A stretch of DNA of 64,000 nt from Chrysophaeum taylorii (Eukaryota > Sar > Pelagophyceae > Pelagomonadales > Pelagomonadaceae), in the NCBI GenBank assembly GCA_029834535.1, contig JAQMWT010000157.1, positions 1 through 64,000 on the forward strand, read 5' to 3'. Position 1 is the first letter of the stretch. Every line of letters starts with the position of its first letter. A program made the translations under genes and the position numbers. This document shows positions 1 through 9,015 of the stretch, one piece after another. The notes under the pieces are model-generated. The model saw nothing but the letters and a program-made list of their open reading frames with translations. It was not told the DNA's origin and searched no databases.

Positions 1-1198
1 TGGTGGTGGCGTGCCCGGCACCACGTTCTGACGTCGTCGTAATCGCCATCTTCATCGCCGAAGAAATCATCCATTTCGGCTTCGGTATACTCGTTCTTCA
101 CGAAAGCTCGCTCTTCCTCGGGCGTCTCCCTAAACAAAAAGCTTGGCGGGTTGATGCCCTTTTTGATGAGGTCGGCGGTGCGGTCGAGCCCAAGCAGTCT
201 CGCAGCCTTCTCGCGGTCTTGCTCAACCTCATCACCATCCGCGAAGAATCTGGCGAGGGCTTTGCGGGCGTCATAAAAGCCGGCATCGGCAGCAAGGTTG
301 AGGAGACGGATGGCCTCCCGCTTGTCGGCCTCGACGCCCTCGCCCCGGTGGTAGGCGAGCGCGAGAGCGTAGAGCGCTCGAACCTGGCCACCTTGGGCGG
401 CGGCTCGTCGGTACATGCGCGCCGCTTTCGCCGGATCGGCGACGCGCCCCGTCAATCCCTGGCTATGGGCAACCGCGAGCTCGTAGAGCGCGGCAAAGTG
501 CCCGGAACGCGCGGCGAGTTGAAGCCACTTGCACGCGAGCTTGGGGTGTCGTTCGCACTCCCGGTAGCCTTGCATCATCGACACACCAAGCACGTACCTC
601 GCGTCCTCGTTCTTCGCCTCGGCGCGTTCGCGCACCCGCGCGAGCGCGTCTTCGACGACCTCGCCGCAAAACAAGCACGGATCGCGCGACGCTCTTTTTC
701 TCGTTTCTAGCTCCTCCTTCGTCTTCTTTTTTCCGTGTCCTAGCGATGCAGCGCCGGTGTCGGGCTCGCCAGCGTCCCCCGTCAGCTTGCGCTCGCAGTC
801 GGCGCACGTCCGCTTGCCGCAGCACGCGCGATAGCGAGTCCACACCTGGTTCGCGGGAGCCGCGAACCCGCACGAGCCGCACTTGGGTTCGACGCGCGTG
901 AATGTCTCCAGAGGGGCGTCGCCGCCGTCGAGGGTCGGCGGCCGCTCCGGCCCCGCCTCCTCCTTGGGGCTGTCGCCGCCGAACGAGGCGAATGCGCGCT
1001 GCGATATCTCTCGAACGAAAGCGTCGCATGCGACGCGATGGCTCTTCCACGATGCGGCTTGGCACCTGCTGACCCCTCCATGCCGCTTGAAGAATTCACT
1101 CACTTGCGGCTGCAGTACCACGCAGCCTTGCATCGAGAACATCGCAGCGTCGCCTCCGACGCCCCGCACCACGGACAACTTCGACCAGAAGAACACAT
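1..1198 (-). CDS. MYND zinc finger plus SEL1-like repeat protein (3' end cut by window edge)
   Basis: Read from ATG 1198-1196, with one 38-nt intron at 1066-1103 (donor GTGAGT, acceptor CAG). After splicing the N-terminus has a complete MYND finger with ligands C9, C12, C21, C24, C30, C34, H42 and C46; the intron falls between the fifth and sixth cysteines. A second set of CxxC pairs follows at about residues 85-150. SEL1-like/TPR-type helical repeats of about 36 residues come next (motifs such as ALYELAVAH and ALYALALAYHRGEG), then an acidic tail running off the window. MYND and SEL1 domains usually mediate protein-protein contacts; the specific role is unknown. The frame has no stop before position 1. 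The domain call is well supported by cysteine spacing; function is inferred only at family level. Confidence 0.85.
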
Positions 1199-1204
1199 GG
1201 TAAG

Positions 1205-1480
1205 GGTGGGTTTGTGGGGTATGAGGGATGTGCCTGACGGGCGGAGATAAGTACGCGGGACCTAGTCGGGGTCATCGCCGAGGCGTGGGGCAGGCGAAGA
1301 GAGGACGGGCCCCGCCCGTAGGTCGTACGCATGCTGCCGCCGGACGTATGTGCGACGAAGGGTGACGTCCTGCTGGGATCGGGCGGCCTGGGCGGGGTTC
1401 CCCGAGGCGGCGACATGGGTGAGGGCGGTGAGGGCACAGTGAGCCCGGCCTAATGCGTTGGCGATCCCCCACTCACGGTA
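1205..1480 (-). repeat. dispersed ~280-bp repeat, copy 1 (minus orientation)
   Basis: The reverse complement of this stretch matches the plus strand at about 13410-13635 with small substitutions and indels, including shared blocks such as CATGTCGCCGCCTCGGGGAA. A further 34-bp exact block at 1230-1263 (around GCGGAGATAAGTACGCGGGA) recurs near 30560-30593. Its left end touches the MYND gene start. The 13.4-kb copy lies in a Helitron remnant, so this is probably a mobile-element fragment. Confidence 0.7.
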
Positions 1481-1601
1481 GATGCGGCGAGTTTGGGCCG
1501 CCTTTGCCTCTGTGAAGTTGGCGCAGCCGCTTGTCACCCAGGTTCGCGCAGCGATGCGCTCTGCGCATGTTTGGTAAGGGTAATTAATAATAGTGCGTCA
1601 C

Positions 1602-2265
1602 ATGCGTCTTCTTCTGCTTCTCGCGTGCCAAGGGTGCGGTGACCGTTCGTTGTCGTCGCATCCCACGCGCGCGCAGGCTGGCTCTCCAATTCCAACAACC
1701 AACGATCGTCCCGCGCCGCGAGCTGATCGCCGCACCTTTCGTGATATCGATGCTCGCCTCGACACCGGCTCTCGCTGCCGAGGATCCGCTCAAAGCGCTC
1801 TACAAGGTGCGTCATCCCCTGCCACATTGATGATGACCGGCGACGCAGGCCGCGGTGTTTGCCAAGAAGAGCCGTCGGTACGCCCCCGGGGAGCGTCGAA
1901 CCCCCGACGACTTCGAGCAAGGGTCTGATTCGCCCTTTGTCGGCGAGTACTCGGATCCGAACCATCCTGCTGGCGTCCGCACGGTGACGATGCTCGACGA
2001 GCGCGTCGGCGAGTTCTGCCGCGCGAAGATCGACGGGAACGACGGACCCGGCGAACCGCCGTTCAGTCTCCCGGCGCTCGTCTACTCGGACCAGATTACC
2101 GCCGACTTCCGACCCAAAGGTTTGTACGCGCCGCTCTTAACAACGAGACGAGAGGACAACGCGCTGCTAGGTGGCCCCAGTGACCTCACGGCCTTCTTGA
2201 CCGCCGACGGGATCAAGTTCCCCGATGGCAACAAATGGCCGCGCCGGAAATCATCCGACTTGTAA
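1602..2265 (+). CDS. plastid thylakoid-lumen protein with tripartite targeting sequence
   Basis: Four exons: 1602-1633, 1677-1806, 1849-2119 and 2171-2265; introns of 43, 42 and 51 nt, all GT...AG. The spliced product is 175 aa. Residues 1-13 form a hydrophobic signal peptide (MRLLLLLACQGLA). A short transit segment follows, then twin arginines at 24-25, a hydrophobic stretch and an ALA-A cleavage motif near residue 44, as in Tat-type lumen signals of algae with secondary plastids. The mature part contains FVGEYSDPNHP near its start and GIKFPDGNKWP near its end, patterns I associate with a conserved plastid-lumen family of unknown biochemical role. The last intron (51 nt, branch-like CTTAAC) is in frame and could be read through, but removing it joins KG to GPSDL cleanly. 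Function is unknown; location in the lumen is inferred. Confidence 0.8.
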
Positions 2266-2610
2266 CAAACATTTATTTTCCCCTCTGGGGAAAGACCCCA
2301 GAACGCCGCTCACCTCCAGCGTTCTTCTTCTTTGCGACGACGAACGGGTCGAACGAACAGGTCGAACCTACGGGTCGAAGTCACTTATCCTTCGGTCATA
2401 TTCTTCTTATTGCGGGAGAGTTTGATGCATCACCCAGGGGTCGTCGGAAACATCCATTCTCCCGGCACCATACCCATCGGCGCGATACTGAAATGCCGAG
2501 AATGCACTTATGAGGAGTGGCGGGACGCGCCCAGATTTCCAGAAATACGGCGTGGTACGTACTACTGTGGTCGTCGTTCACAGTCAACAAGTCCCCCCCC
2601 CGAACCGAAG

Positions 2611-2617
2611 TATATAA
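2611..2617 (+). promoter_or_regulatory. possible TATA box
   Basis: TATATAA lies 38 bases upstream of the ATG at 2655 in otherwise GC-rich sequence. The position would give a very short leader. No experimental support is visible. Confidence 0.4.
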
Positions 2618-2654
2618 CCACTTTGGGGGTAAGGGAGGTGGAAGGCTTCCCACA

Positions 2655-3119
2655 ATGGGTGCGAGCTTCGAGCGCGCCTCTGCCACGCTGAGCTTTTCTG
2701 AGCACAGGATGGCGAACGACTATTACCCCGAGATCGCCGCTCCAACCGAATACGAGGGACGTTGCTGGGGGTGCAAGCGGCCCATAGTCGTCGCCCCCGA
2801 GGAAGAAGAGGCGAAGAGACCCGTTGTGGACTTCGAGGAGCTCAACGTAGACCACCCGGCCTGCAGCGTGATGCTCGCCGACTTTTGCGCGGGGGCGCGC
2901 GGGCCGGCGTGCGTTCGTGCAGTCGTGCCCGAGATCGCGCGCGCGTGCGTGTATTGGAAGGAGTTTCGGCAAGGGAGCGCCGTGTTCCTGGGGAGCGACG
3001 ACGACACTTTCTGGGACGTTATCACCGCCGACGAACGGTTGCTGTACATCATGCGCGACATCGGGTGGACAAACAAGGACAACCAAGCGCGGAAGTGGAT
3101 CCTCCTCCCCAACAACTGA
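2655..3119 (+). CDS. small protein of unknown function with CxxC motif
   Basis: A 154-aa open frame starting MGASFERASATLSF; the frame is open further upstream, but the TATATAA at 2611 and the first following ATG favour 2655. An alternative ATG at 2709 would give MANDYYPEI. Visible features are a CWGCKRP motif at about residues 35-42, a cysteine-containing acidic middle and a C-terminus rich in Trp, Asp and Lys. There is no signal peptide or membrane segment. Codon usage is GC-rich like its neighbours. It converges on the R-SNARE gene, with 121 bp between the two stop codons. I do not recognise a family. Confidence 0.6.
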   Translation: MGASFERASATLSFSEHRMANDYYPEIAAPTEYEGRCWGCKRPIVVAPEEEEAKRPVVDFEELNVDHPACSVMLADFCAGARGPACVRAVVPEIARACVYWKEFRQGSAVFLGSDDDTFWDVITADERLLYIMRDIGWTNKDNQARKWILLPNN

Positions 3120-3240
3120 GTGGGGCGAGTCCTTCGTTCTCTCTTGGTGGTGGTCGGTAGGGTGATGATATTATTTTTGGGCGGCGACGACGACGACGAC
3201 GGCGAGGGGAGTTGGGTGTGTTGGAAGAAGAGAAGGGTGA

Positions 3241-3912
3241 CTATTTTTTCTTGTCGCTCTTGCATTTTGAGAAGTCGGCGCCGCACGCGACCCAGGTGAT
3301 GACGAAAATGACGAAGCCCAAGATTGCGATGGCGAGCATGTACACCTTGACTTTCTTCCAGAACATGGCCTCCTTGAGTTTGCGGCTAGACTTTTCGAAC
3401 GTAAAAGCGGTCGCGTTAAGTCGGTCGGTCTTGTCCACGAGGAGCTCGAGCTTCTCGCCTCTCTCGAGGACCATCTCGATGTTCTGGACCATGACGTTTT
3501 TGACGTCGTCGAGCTTTCGGTGGACCTGCGCAAACTGGTCGGCCGATGGACTGTTGTAGAGGTCCATCTGCGTCTGAAGAATAGGCGAGAATTCGGCGTT
3601 CATCGCGAAGGCTATGGCCGTGTGCGCCTGGTCGCCATAGGTCGCGACGAATCGCTGGCGAATATCCTCGAGGAAGTTGAAGGGAATCCGTCGTTTCGGG
3701 GATTGGGGGTCGTCGCACATGCACAAGTAGAGGACATGGTCGCTGCAGATGTAGTGGAAGATGTAGCCATCGTACACGAGGCTCAGCTTTCCGTCGCGGT
3801 CTGTTTCGATCTTCCCGAGGAGTAGGCGCGTGATGGTTGGGAAGTTTCCGCTCGTAAACGTAAACTCGGCGAGGACGGTCTTGCCCCGCGCGATCAACGA
3901 GTAGAGAATCAT
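3241..3912 (-). CDS. longin-type R-SNARE, VAMP7-like
   Basis: A 223-aa protein starting MILYSLIARGKTVLAEFT, the typical start of a longin domain; an in-frame ATG at 3969 would add 19 residues before this motif, so 3912 is preferred. Order: longin domain (1 to about 120), SNARE helix with the central zero-layer arginine in QNIEMVLERGEKLELL (about 130-190), then one C-terminal membrane span (about 195-217) and a short lysine-rich tail. R-SNAREs of this kind drive fusion at late endosome, vacuole or plasma membrane by pairing with Q-SNAREs. It is transcribed divergently from the tubulin glycylase gene with 68 bp between start codons. Family assignment is confident; the exact compartment is not. 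Confidence 0.9.
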   Translation of the reverse strand: MILYSLIARGKTVLAEFTFTSGNFPTITRLLLGKIETDRDGKLSLVYDGYIFHYICSDHVLYLCMCDDPQSPKRRIPFNFLEDIRQRFVATYGDQAHTAIAFAMNAEFSPILQTQMDLYNSPSADQFAQVHRKLDDVKNVMVQNIEMVLERGEKLELLVDKTDRLNATAFTFEKSSRKLKEAMFWKKVKVYMLAIAILGFVIFVITWVACGADFSKCKSDKKK

Positions 3913-3980
3913 CTTGTTGCGTGGGCCGTTAAGGAGGAGGAGAGCCGTTTGGGGCAATGCGACGGCCAAAGACTTTTTTC

Positions 3981-5626
3981 ATGGCCGACGCCAAGTACGA
4001 TGACGTGATTCGGGCGTTGCGAGAGCGCGGCTGGAGATCTTCTGATAACTCGAAGGATGATGCGTCGCTGGTGTGGCAGAACCTGGCGACGACGGATTTT
4101 GAGGCGCTGCGGCCGCACCAGCTCGTCAACCACATGCGAGGTATCCAGGTGTTGTCGCACAAGGCGACGCTCGCGCGCCTCGCGTTTGACGCGCCAGCGT
4201 ACCCGCGGTGCTACGACCTCCGATCCCGCGCGCACGCGGGGGCGCTGGTTGGTCACTACGCGCGCGTCGTCGCAGCCGCCGTCGTCGTCGCCGCCGCCGC
4301 CGCCGAGGGTCGCGAAGACGGCCGCGAAGACGGCCGAGACGGCGAAGACGCGGCCGCGGCCTGCGTCGACCTTCTCAACGAGACGGCGACGACGACGACT
4401 TTGCCGTCGGCAACACTGCTCGCGCGGCTCTTTGGGGTCAGCGGCGGCTTGGAGACGTGGACGGTCGACGCGGCGAGGCGTCGGTGCCGGTGGACGCCGG
4501 AACTCGTCGCTCGCGGGCGTCGCGCGCTCGAGGGTGCCGCGTGGGCGCATGGGGTGGTCGAGGGTAGCTTCCGCAACATCTGGATTGTCAAGCCCGCGGG
4601 CGGTTCGTGCGGCGACGGCATCGCCTGCGTCTCGTCGCTCTCCGAGCTCGTCGAAATCGCGCGAGCCGCTCGCTGGCGCGTCGTTGCGCAACGGTACGTC
4701 GAGCGGCCTTTTCTCGTGCGGAAAAAAAAGTTCGACATCCGCCAGTGGGTACTCATCACCAGCGCCTCACCCCTCATAGTCTGGGGCTTGGATCGTTGCT
4801 ACGCCAGATTCGCCGCGAAGGACTGGAACCTCGAAAATCTCGAAGACCGCTTCGCCCACCTCTGCAACTACTCGGTTCAGAGGGAGTTTTCTGGGCCGTC
4901 CCCGGTTGTTGTCGAGGACGCCTTCCCGCCATTCCAAGGAAACATGTGGCACTCGGCCGATCTCGCGGCCTACGTGGGCGCCGACGACTGGGAAGCTGTT
5001 GTCGAGCCGCAAATCAGGAGCCTTTCTGTTTCTGTCGCCAAGCTCGCCGCGACGACGGGCCTCGCCAAAGTCGCCAACGGTTTCGAGTGGCTTGGCCTCG
5101 ATGTGCGTGCCTGGGGAACGTAACCCACAATTAATTATTGTTACGTAACAACCACCACCACCGCCGCCGCACGCAGATCATCCTCGCCGAGGACCTCTCC
5201 GCATGGCTCCTCGAGGTCAACGTCAGCCCCGACGTCAGTCGCTCGACTCCAGTCACGGCGGACCTCGTCCCCGCCGCGACCGAGGACGCGCTCCGGCTCC
5301 TCCTCGACGAGCGACACGCGGAAGACGGTCGTCGCACCTCCCGGAACCCCCCGATCGCCCCAGACCGACGACGACAACGTCCTGGCGGCGGTCGGTCTGC
5401 TGCGCGCTGGGTCCTTTGGTTCGACGACGACGAAGCGACAATTCAAAGTTCGGGAGACCAAGCTCAGGACCGGACTCCCAATTTTCGTCGTCGTTACAAG
5501 TACGTTGCCGACCCGCCCGACGCTCTTGACACGTGGTGGGCCGATCTCATGGCGTCCACACGCCGAGAGGCGGATGCTCAGGACGATGATGATGATGATG
5601 ATGATGATGATGATACTGAACTATGA
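3981..5626 (+). CDS. tubulin--tyrosine ligase-like protein, TTLL3/8 (glycylase)-like
   Basis: Two exons, 3981-5102 and 5177-5626, separated by a 74-nt intron (GTGCGT...ACGCAG) that interrupts the ligase core; the product is 523 aa. Core motifs in order: NIWIVKPAGGSCGDGI (ATP-grasp), KFDIRQWVLIT, HLCNYSVQ, NMWHS and, across the splice, WLGLD followed by AWLLEVNVSPD. Asn and Glu of the last motif are the expected metal ligands. The wording matches TTLL3/8 monoglycylases more than polyglutamylases, so it probably adds glycine to tubulin of axonemes. The tail ends in a run of Asp. ATG 3957 is also in frame, but it lies between the two candidate ATGs of the divergent R-SNARE gene (3969 and 3912); 3981 (MADAKYDD) is preferred. 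Confidence 0.85.
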
Positions 5627-5723
5627 TGCGTGAATGAAGAAGAGAGGGGAAGAAGAATCTCCACGGAGGGGGAGACTGATGACGACCTCTGCGGAACATT
5701 CAAGAAAATAAAACGCGATGGAA

Positions 5724-6329
5724 CTATGAGGACTTGGTCGGAGCCAAGGCCGGTTGTCGCGTTGGCGGGCCGGTGAACTGGTAGTACCGATTCGCCTTGT
5801 CGTTGGCGGGGTTCTTGGTCTTCTCCCAGCGGAACAAACCGCCGATCGCGACGATGATAGCGAGGAGGGCAATAACTCCTATAACTGTCGCGATTTTCGC
5901 ACGCCGCGGCATCGCGCCCGTGACATGCTTCTTCGGGCGACCGCACACGTAGTGGCAGCACGTCTCATTTTTCGGGGGCTTGTACGACACGACTTTGGCC
6001 TCGGGCTGCACGACCATCGGCTGCCCGATGTACGAGGTGGTGTGGTGGGGGTTCTCTTTCTGGCTGAACCACGAAGCTGAAATGGCCTGCGACATCGGTC
6101 GTCACGACAAAGGAGACTACTTCAACAGGACTCTGCTCGAGACATCGTCGCCCGAATTGATCGACGCAACGAACGATTCCGACGCGTGATATGTCGGCTC
6201 CGGTTCCTCCGGTTCCTCTGGTTCTTCCGTCGTCGGCCGCAACGCCTCGGAAAACTTTTCGTTCGACATGGTCTCCCTGGCCAGGCTATCGAAGAGTCCG
6301 CCGCGTTCGAGAGAGGTCAAGTCCTCCAT
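5724..6329 (-). CDS. single-pass membrane protein of unknown function
   Basis: The secure part is 5724-6095 (123 aa if started at ATG 6095, MSQAISAS). It has a basic region with CCHYVCGRPKK, one membrane span (AKIATVIGVIALLAIIVAIG) and a short Pro/Thr-rich tail. Upstream on the same strand, 6144-6329 is an open acidic segment beginning MEDLTSLERGGLF and rich in PEEPEE. Joining 6329-6144 to 6086-5724 through a 57-nt GT...AG intron (6087-6143) keeps phase and gives 182 aa. The donor GTCTCG is weak, so two separate genes remain possible. No known domain is seen. It converges on the TTLL gene, whose stop is 97 bp away. Confidence 0.55.
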
Positions 6330-6570
6330 TGGAGTGGTGGTGATGATAGAGGGCAATTACGCCCCAAAGAAAGTCCTTCCGTTGAGCCCCAGTTTCTCGC
6401 CACAAATTCCGTCAGAGCCAAATAATCTTCGCGAACCGACGAGCATTAACCGCCGTCGGAACAATATTTCGCAGGAGCACCAGCAGCAGCCTTTTACCCG
6501 GGACACGGCGTCTGCCACCGTTATTATTATTATTGCCACCAGCCTCATTCTTCTTACCCATCCCGAAATT

Positions 6571-7488
6571 TCAGGTCGCAAGAAAAGCGAGCGCGACCGT
6601 GTTCGAGACGTCGTGGTGTCGACGGAGGAAGTTTGCTGTGAGCGACAGGATGGCGAAGAAGACGTCGACCGCGTCTGCGAGGATGCGAAGCGCGGCCATC
6701 GTCGTGGCGGCCATCAGCAACACCTGGAGCACCACTAGTTCCCCTTGCCGCATGTATTTGCGGCGCACGAGCGTCTGCAAAAAGAACTCTTGGACGTAGG
6801 CAATGTTGAGGCCGATCCAATAGACGCGAAAGGTGGGCGAGGTGGCGACGGCGTCGAGCGCGGGTGCCCGTCGAAGCACGCTGAGGTTCAAACCATGGAG
6901 CAGGCAATGTTTGTACAGAAGGTATTGTGCCTTTTTGATGCGGTAGAGATGCCGAATGGTCGGGGACGGCGAGCCGTGGCCGGGGGCGTAGTTGTCGGAG
7001 AAACTGTTGACGGGGAAACGCCCGCGCGCCGCCCAAGGCGCCGCGACGAAGCAGGCGAGGGCGAAGCGGCGAAATGGTGTCGGGGTAGCCGGCAGCGCGT
7101 GCAAATACAGAATCTGGGCGAGGTTGAGCAGCTGGTAGAAGCCGTGTTCGACCATCTCGGAGACGGTGACGACTGCCCTTTCATCGAGCGTGCCGGACGC
7201 GGGGTTTTTCACGCGGGCGTGCGCGTGGCGGAAGTCGGACGCTGCTGTCGCCGTCAGCAGGGTGCCGCTCAGCCCCAGCAGGATGTCGAAGACGACGACC
7301 GCGACGCGAGGGGGAGGGCGCATTGTCAGTGCACAGCCCGCGAGGAGCAGGCACAGGTGCGCCGCTCCCGCGGCGCGATGTCGACGTCCGAAGCGCCCAC
7401 CGAACAGCTTGCGCGCGTTGGGAACGACAGTGCGCAGCGTGAGCACCACCATGAACGCGCACAGCAAGGCTGTAGCAGCAGCAGCCAT
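6571..7488 (-). CDS. multi-pass membrane protein of unknown function
   Basis: A 305-aa intron-less frame from ATG 7488. It has about seven hydrophobic segments: residues 2-22, 40-58, 62-85, 105-130, 140-155, and two near the C-terminus around 245-295. Loops between them are Arg-rich. Central motifs are TVSEMVEHGFYQLLNLAQI and RIKKAQYLLYKHCLLHGLN. I do not recognise the family. Only 32 bp separate its start codon from that of the divergent JmjC gene at 7521, so the two genes must share promoter sequence. Confidence 0.75.
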   Translation of the reverse strand: MAAAATALLCAFMVVLTLRTVVPNARKLFGGRFGRRHRAAGAAHLCLLLAGCALTMRPPPRVAVVVFDILLGLSGTLLTATAASDFRHAHARVKNPASGTLDERAVVTVSEMVEHGFYQLLNLAQILYLHALPATPTPFRRFALACFVAAPWAARGRFPVNSFSDNYAPGHGSPSPTIRHLYRIKKAQYLLYKHCLLHGLNLSVLRRAPALDAVATSPTFRVYWIGLNIAYVQEFFLQTLVRRKYMRQGELVVLQVLLMAATTMAALRILADAVDVFFAILSLTANFLRRHHDVSNTVALAFLAT

Positions 7489-7520
7489 TTTCGAAAAAAA
7501 AGGGTAAGCGTGGTGATGAT

Positions 7521-8870
7521 ATGATTGCGGTGATAAGCATCATTATCGTCGCTCGCGGTGGCGCGTTCGCCCCTCGAGGAGGGCATGCGTGTGTCCTCCT
7601 CCGCCAGGAGATGGAGTCGTGTACTGACTGGTCGTCGTTGTTTGGGAATTTTGCGTCATCGGCGGAATTTCGTAACGAGTACTGGCGGCGCGCGCCCGTG
7701 GTATTGAGAGAGATTGCGCCGTGGGCCGAGTTCGGTCTCGACGCGTTGCGCGCGGCGGTACTCGCGGACCCGTCGATCGCGGCCGACGCGGCGCGCGTTG
7801 ACTTTGACTTCGAGGCGCGGCGCGGTTGGACGAACGTGTGCGTGGGCGACGGTTGGGACGGAGTCGAGCGAGCGCTCGACGACGGCACCGTCGTCTTCAA
7901 CACCGCCGGGCTCGCATGCGCGCCTCTCGCCGATGCGTGCCTCGCCGCCCTCGACGCTTTCGAACTTCCCGTGGGCGTCAACGTCTACATCACGCGGCCT
8001 GGACGCGCGGCGTCGGCGCCGCCTCACACCGACCGCCAGGACGTTTTGGTGGTGCAGGTCGCGGGCCACAAACGTTGGCGCGTTCACGTACCACCGCGCA
8101 CCGACGCCAACCCGCTCGCAGATCCGTTTGCGCGCGGGAAGGGCGACGACGTCCTCGACGCGACCTCGCTCGACGTAATCGTCGACGATATCCTCCGCCC
8201 CGGCGACGTCCTCTACGTTCCCGCGGGGGCGCCGCACCAGACTGCGACGCCTCCGGGCTCGGAAACGTCGCTTCATCTCACCTTTGGCATCGTTGCCGGC
8301 TCGACCTGGGGCCTCTCCTTCGATACTCTCCGACGACTCGCGCTGCCGCGCGTTCCGGAAGACGATCTAGCCTTTCGCCTCAGACCGCGCGTCCACCGCG
8401 CCTTTCATACGCCCCTGCCGATCGGTTCTTTTTTGGAAGGAACGACCGACGCCGCGGCCACCTTCGACTACATTGCCCGAAAGTATCTCGGTCAAGTGCC
8501 TGACCCCGATGCCGTCGCTGCCGCGATTTCCAGAGCCCGACGCCACCACGCCGCGATCCTCGCCGCGATGCGCACCTCCTACGACCATGTCGCGTGGCGA
8601 GGCTCCTACCTCCAACGCGTCGACCCTTATCTGGACGCCCTTGCTGGCCTCATCGACGATCTCTACGCCGCCACACCATCTCAGGAGAAGGAGGAGAAAA
8701 AGACCAAAGTGACGGTGGGCCCCCGCGCAAATGCCCCGCCGAAGGACGTACGAGAACGGCCGCGGCGCGGCTTTGCTGCGTCATCTCGGACCATGAAGAC
8801 CACCACGCCGCCGCCGCCGCACGAGGAGTCGCCGCCGCGTAGACGACGACGACGACGACGACGACGATGA
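7521..8870 (+). CDS. cupin/JmjC-type Fe(II)/2-oxoglutarate oxygenase, probably plastid-targeted
   Basis: A 449-aa frame from ATG 7521. The N-terminus is a hydrophobic signal peptide followed by GGAFAPRGG, an ASAFAP-like motif with Phe after Ala that is typical of proteins imported into secondary red-lineage plastids. The oxygenase core has H169 and D171 (HTD in PPHTDRQDVLVVQ), the WRVH strand, and the third metal ligand H239 in GDVLYVPAGAPHQT. This matches the cupin-4/JmjC group of ribosomal-protein hydroxylases (NO66/MINA/YcfD type). The C-terminus is low complexity and ends in about ten arginines. If the targeting is real the substrate may be a plastid ribosomal protein; this is inference. 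An internal ATG after the presequence would give a cytosolic form. Confidence 0.8.
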   Translation: MIAVISIIIVARGGAFAPRGGHACVLLRQEMESCTDWSSLFGNFASSAEFRNEYWRRAPVVLREIAPWAEFGLDALRAAVLADPSIAADAARVDFDFEARRGWTNVCVGDGWDGVERALDDGTVVFNTAGLACAPLADACLAALDAFELPVGVNVYITRPGRAASAPPHTDRQDVLVVQVAGHKRWRVHVPPRTDANPLADPFARGKGDDVLDATSLDVIVDDILRPGDVLYVPAGAPHQTATPPGSETSLHLTFGIVAGSTWGLSFDTLRRLALPRVPEDDLAFRLRPRVHRAFHTPLPIGSFLEGTTDAAATFDYIARKYLGQVPDPDAVAAAISRARRHHAAILAAMRTSYDHVAWRGSYLQRVDPYLDALAGLIDDLYAATPSQEKEEKKTKVTVGPRANAPPKDVRERPRRGFAASSRTMKTTTPPPPHEESPPRRRRRRRRRR

Positions 8871-9015
8871 GGGTGTGGACGCGTTATTACAGTTTATTCG
8901 TTCTTCATTACCACCCTCCTCGAAAACAAACTCCTTGTTTCCGTTGAATAGTATTTAGTTTGTTGGGTTCACGAATTGGGCAAGTCGTTGGCAAAACAAC
9001 AACAAAAAGCACATC

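Noticed and set aside
5724-6095. Treating the membrane protein as starting only at ATG 6095
   Set aside because: Not firmly rejected, but an upstream acidic exon with a phase-correct 57-nt intron looks more complete, so the longer model is listed with low confidence.
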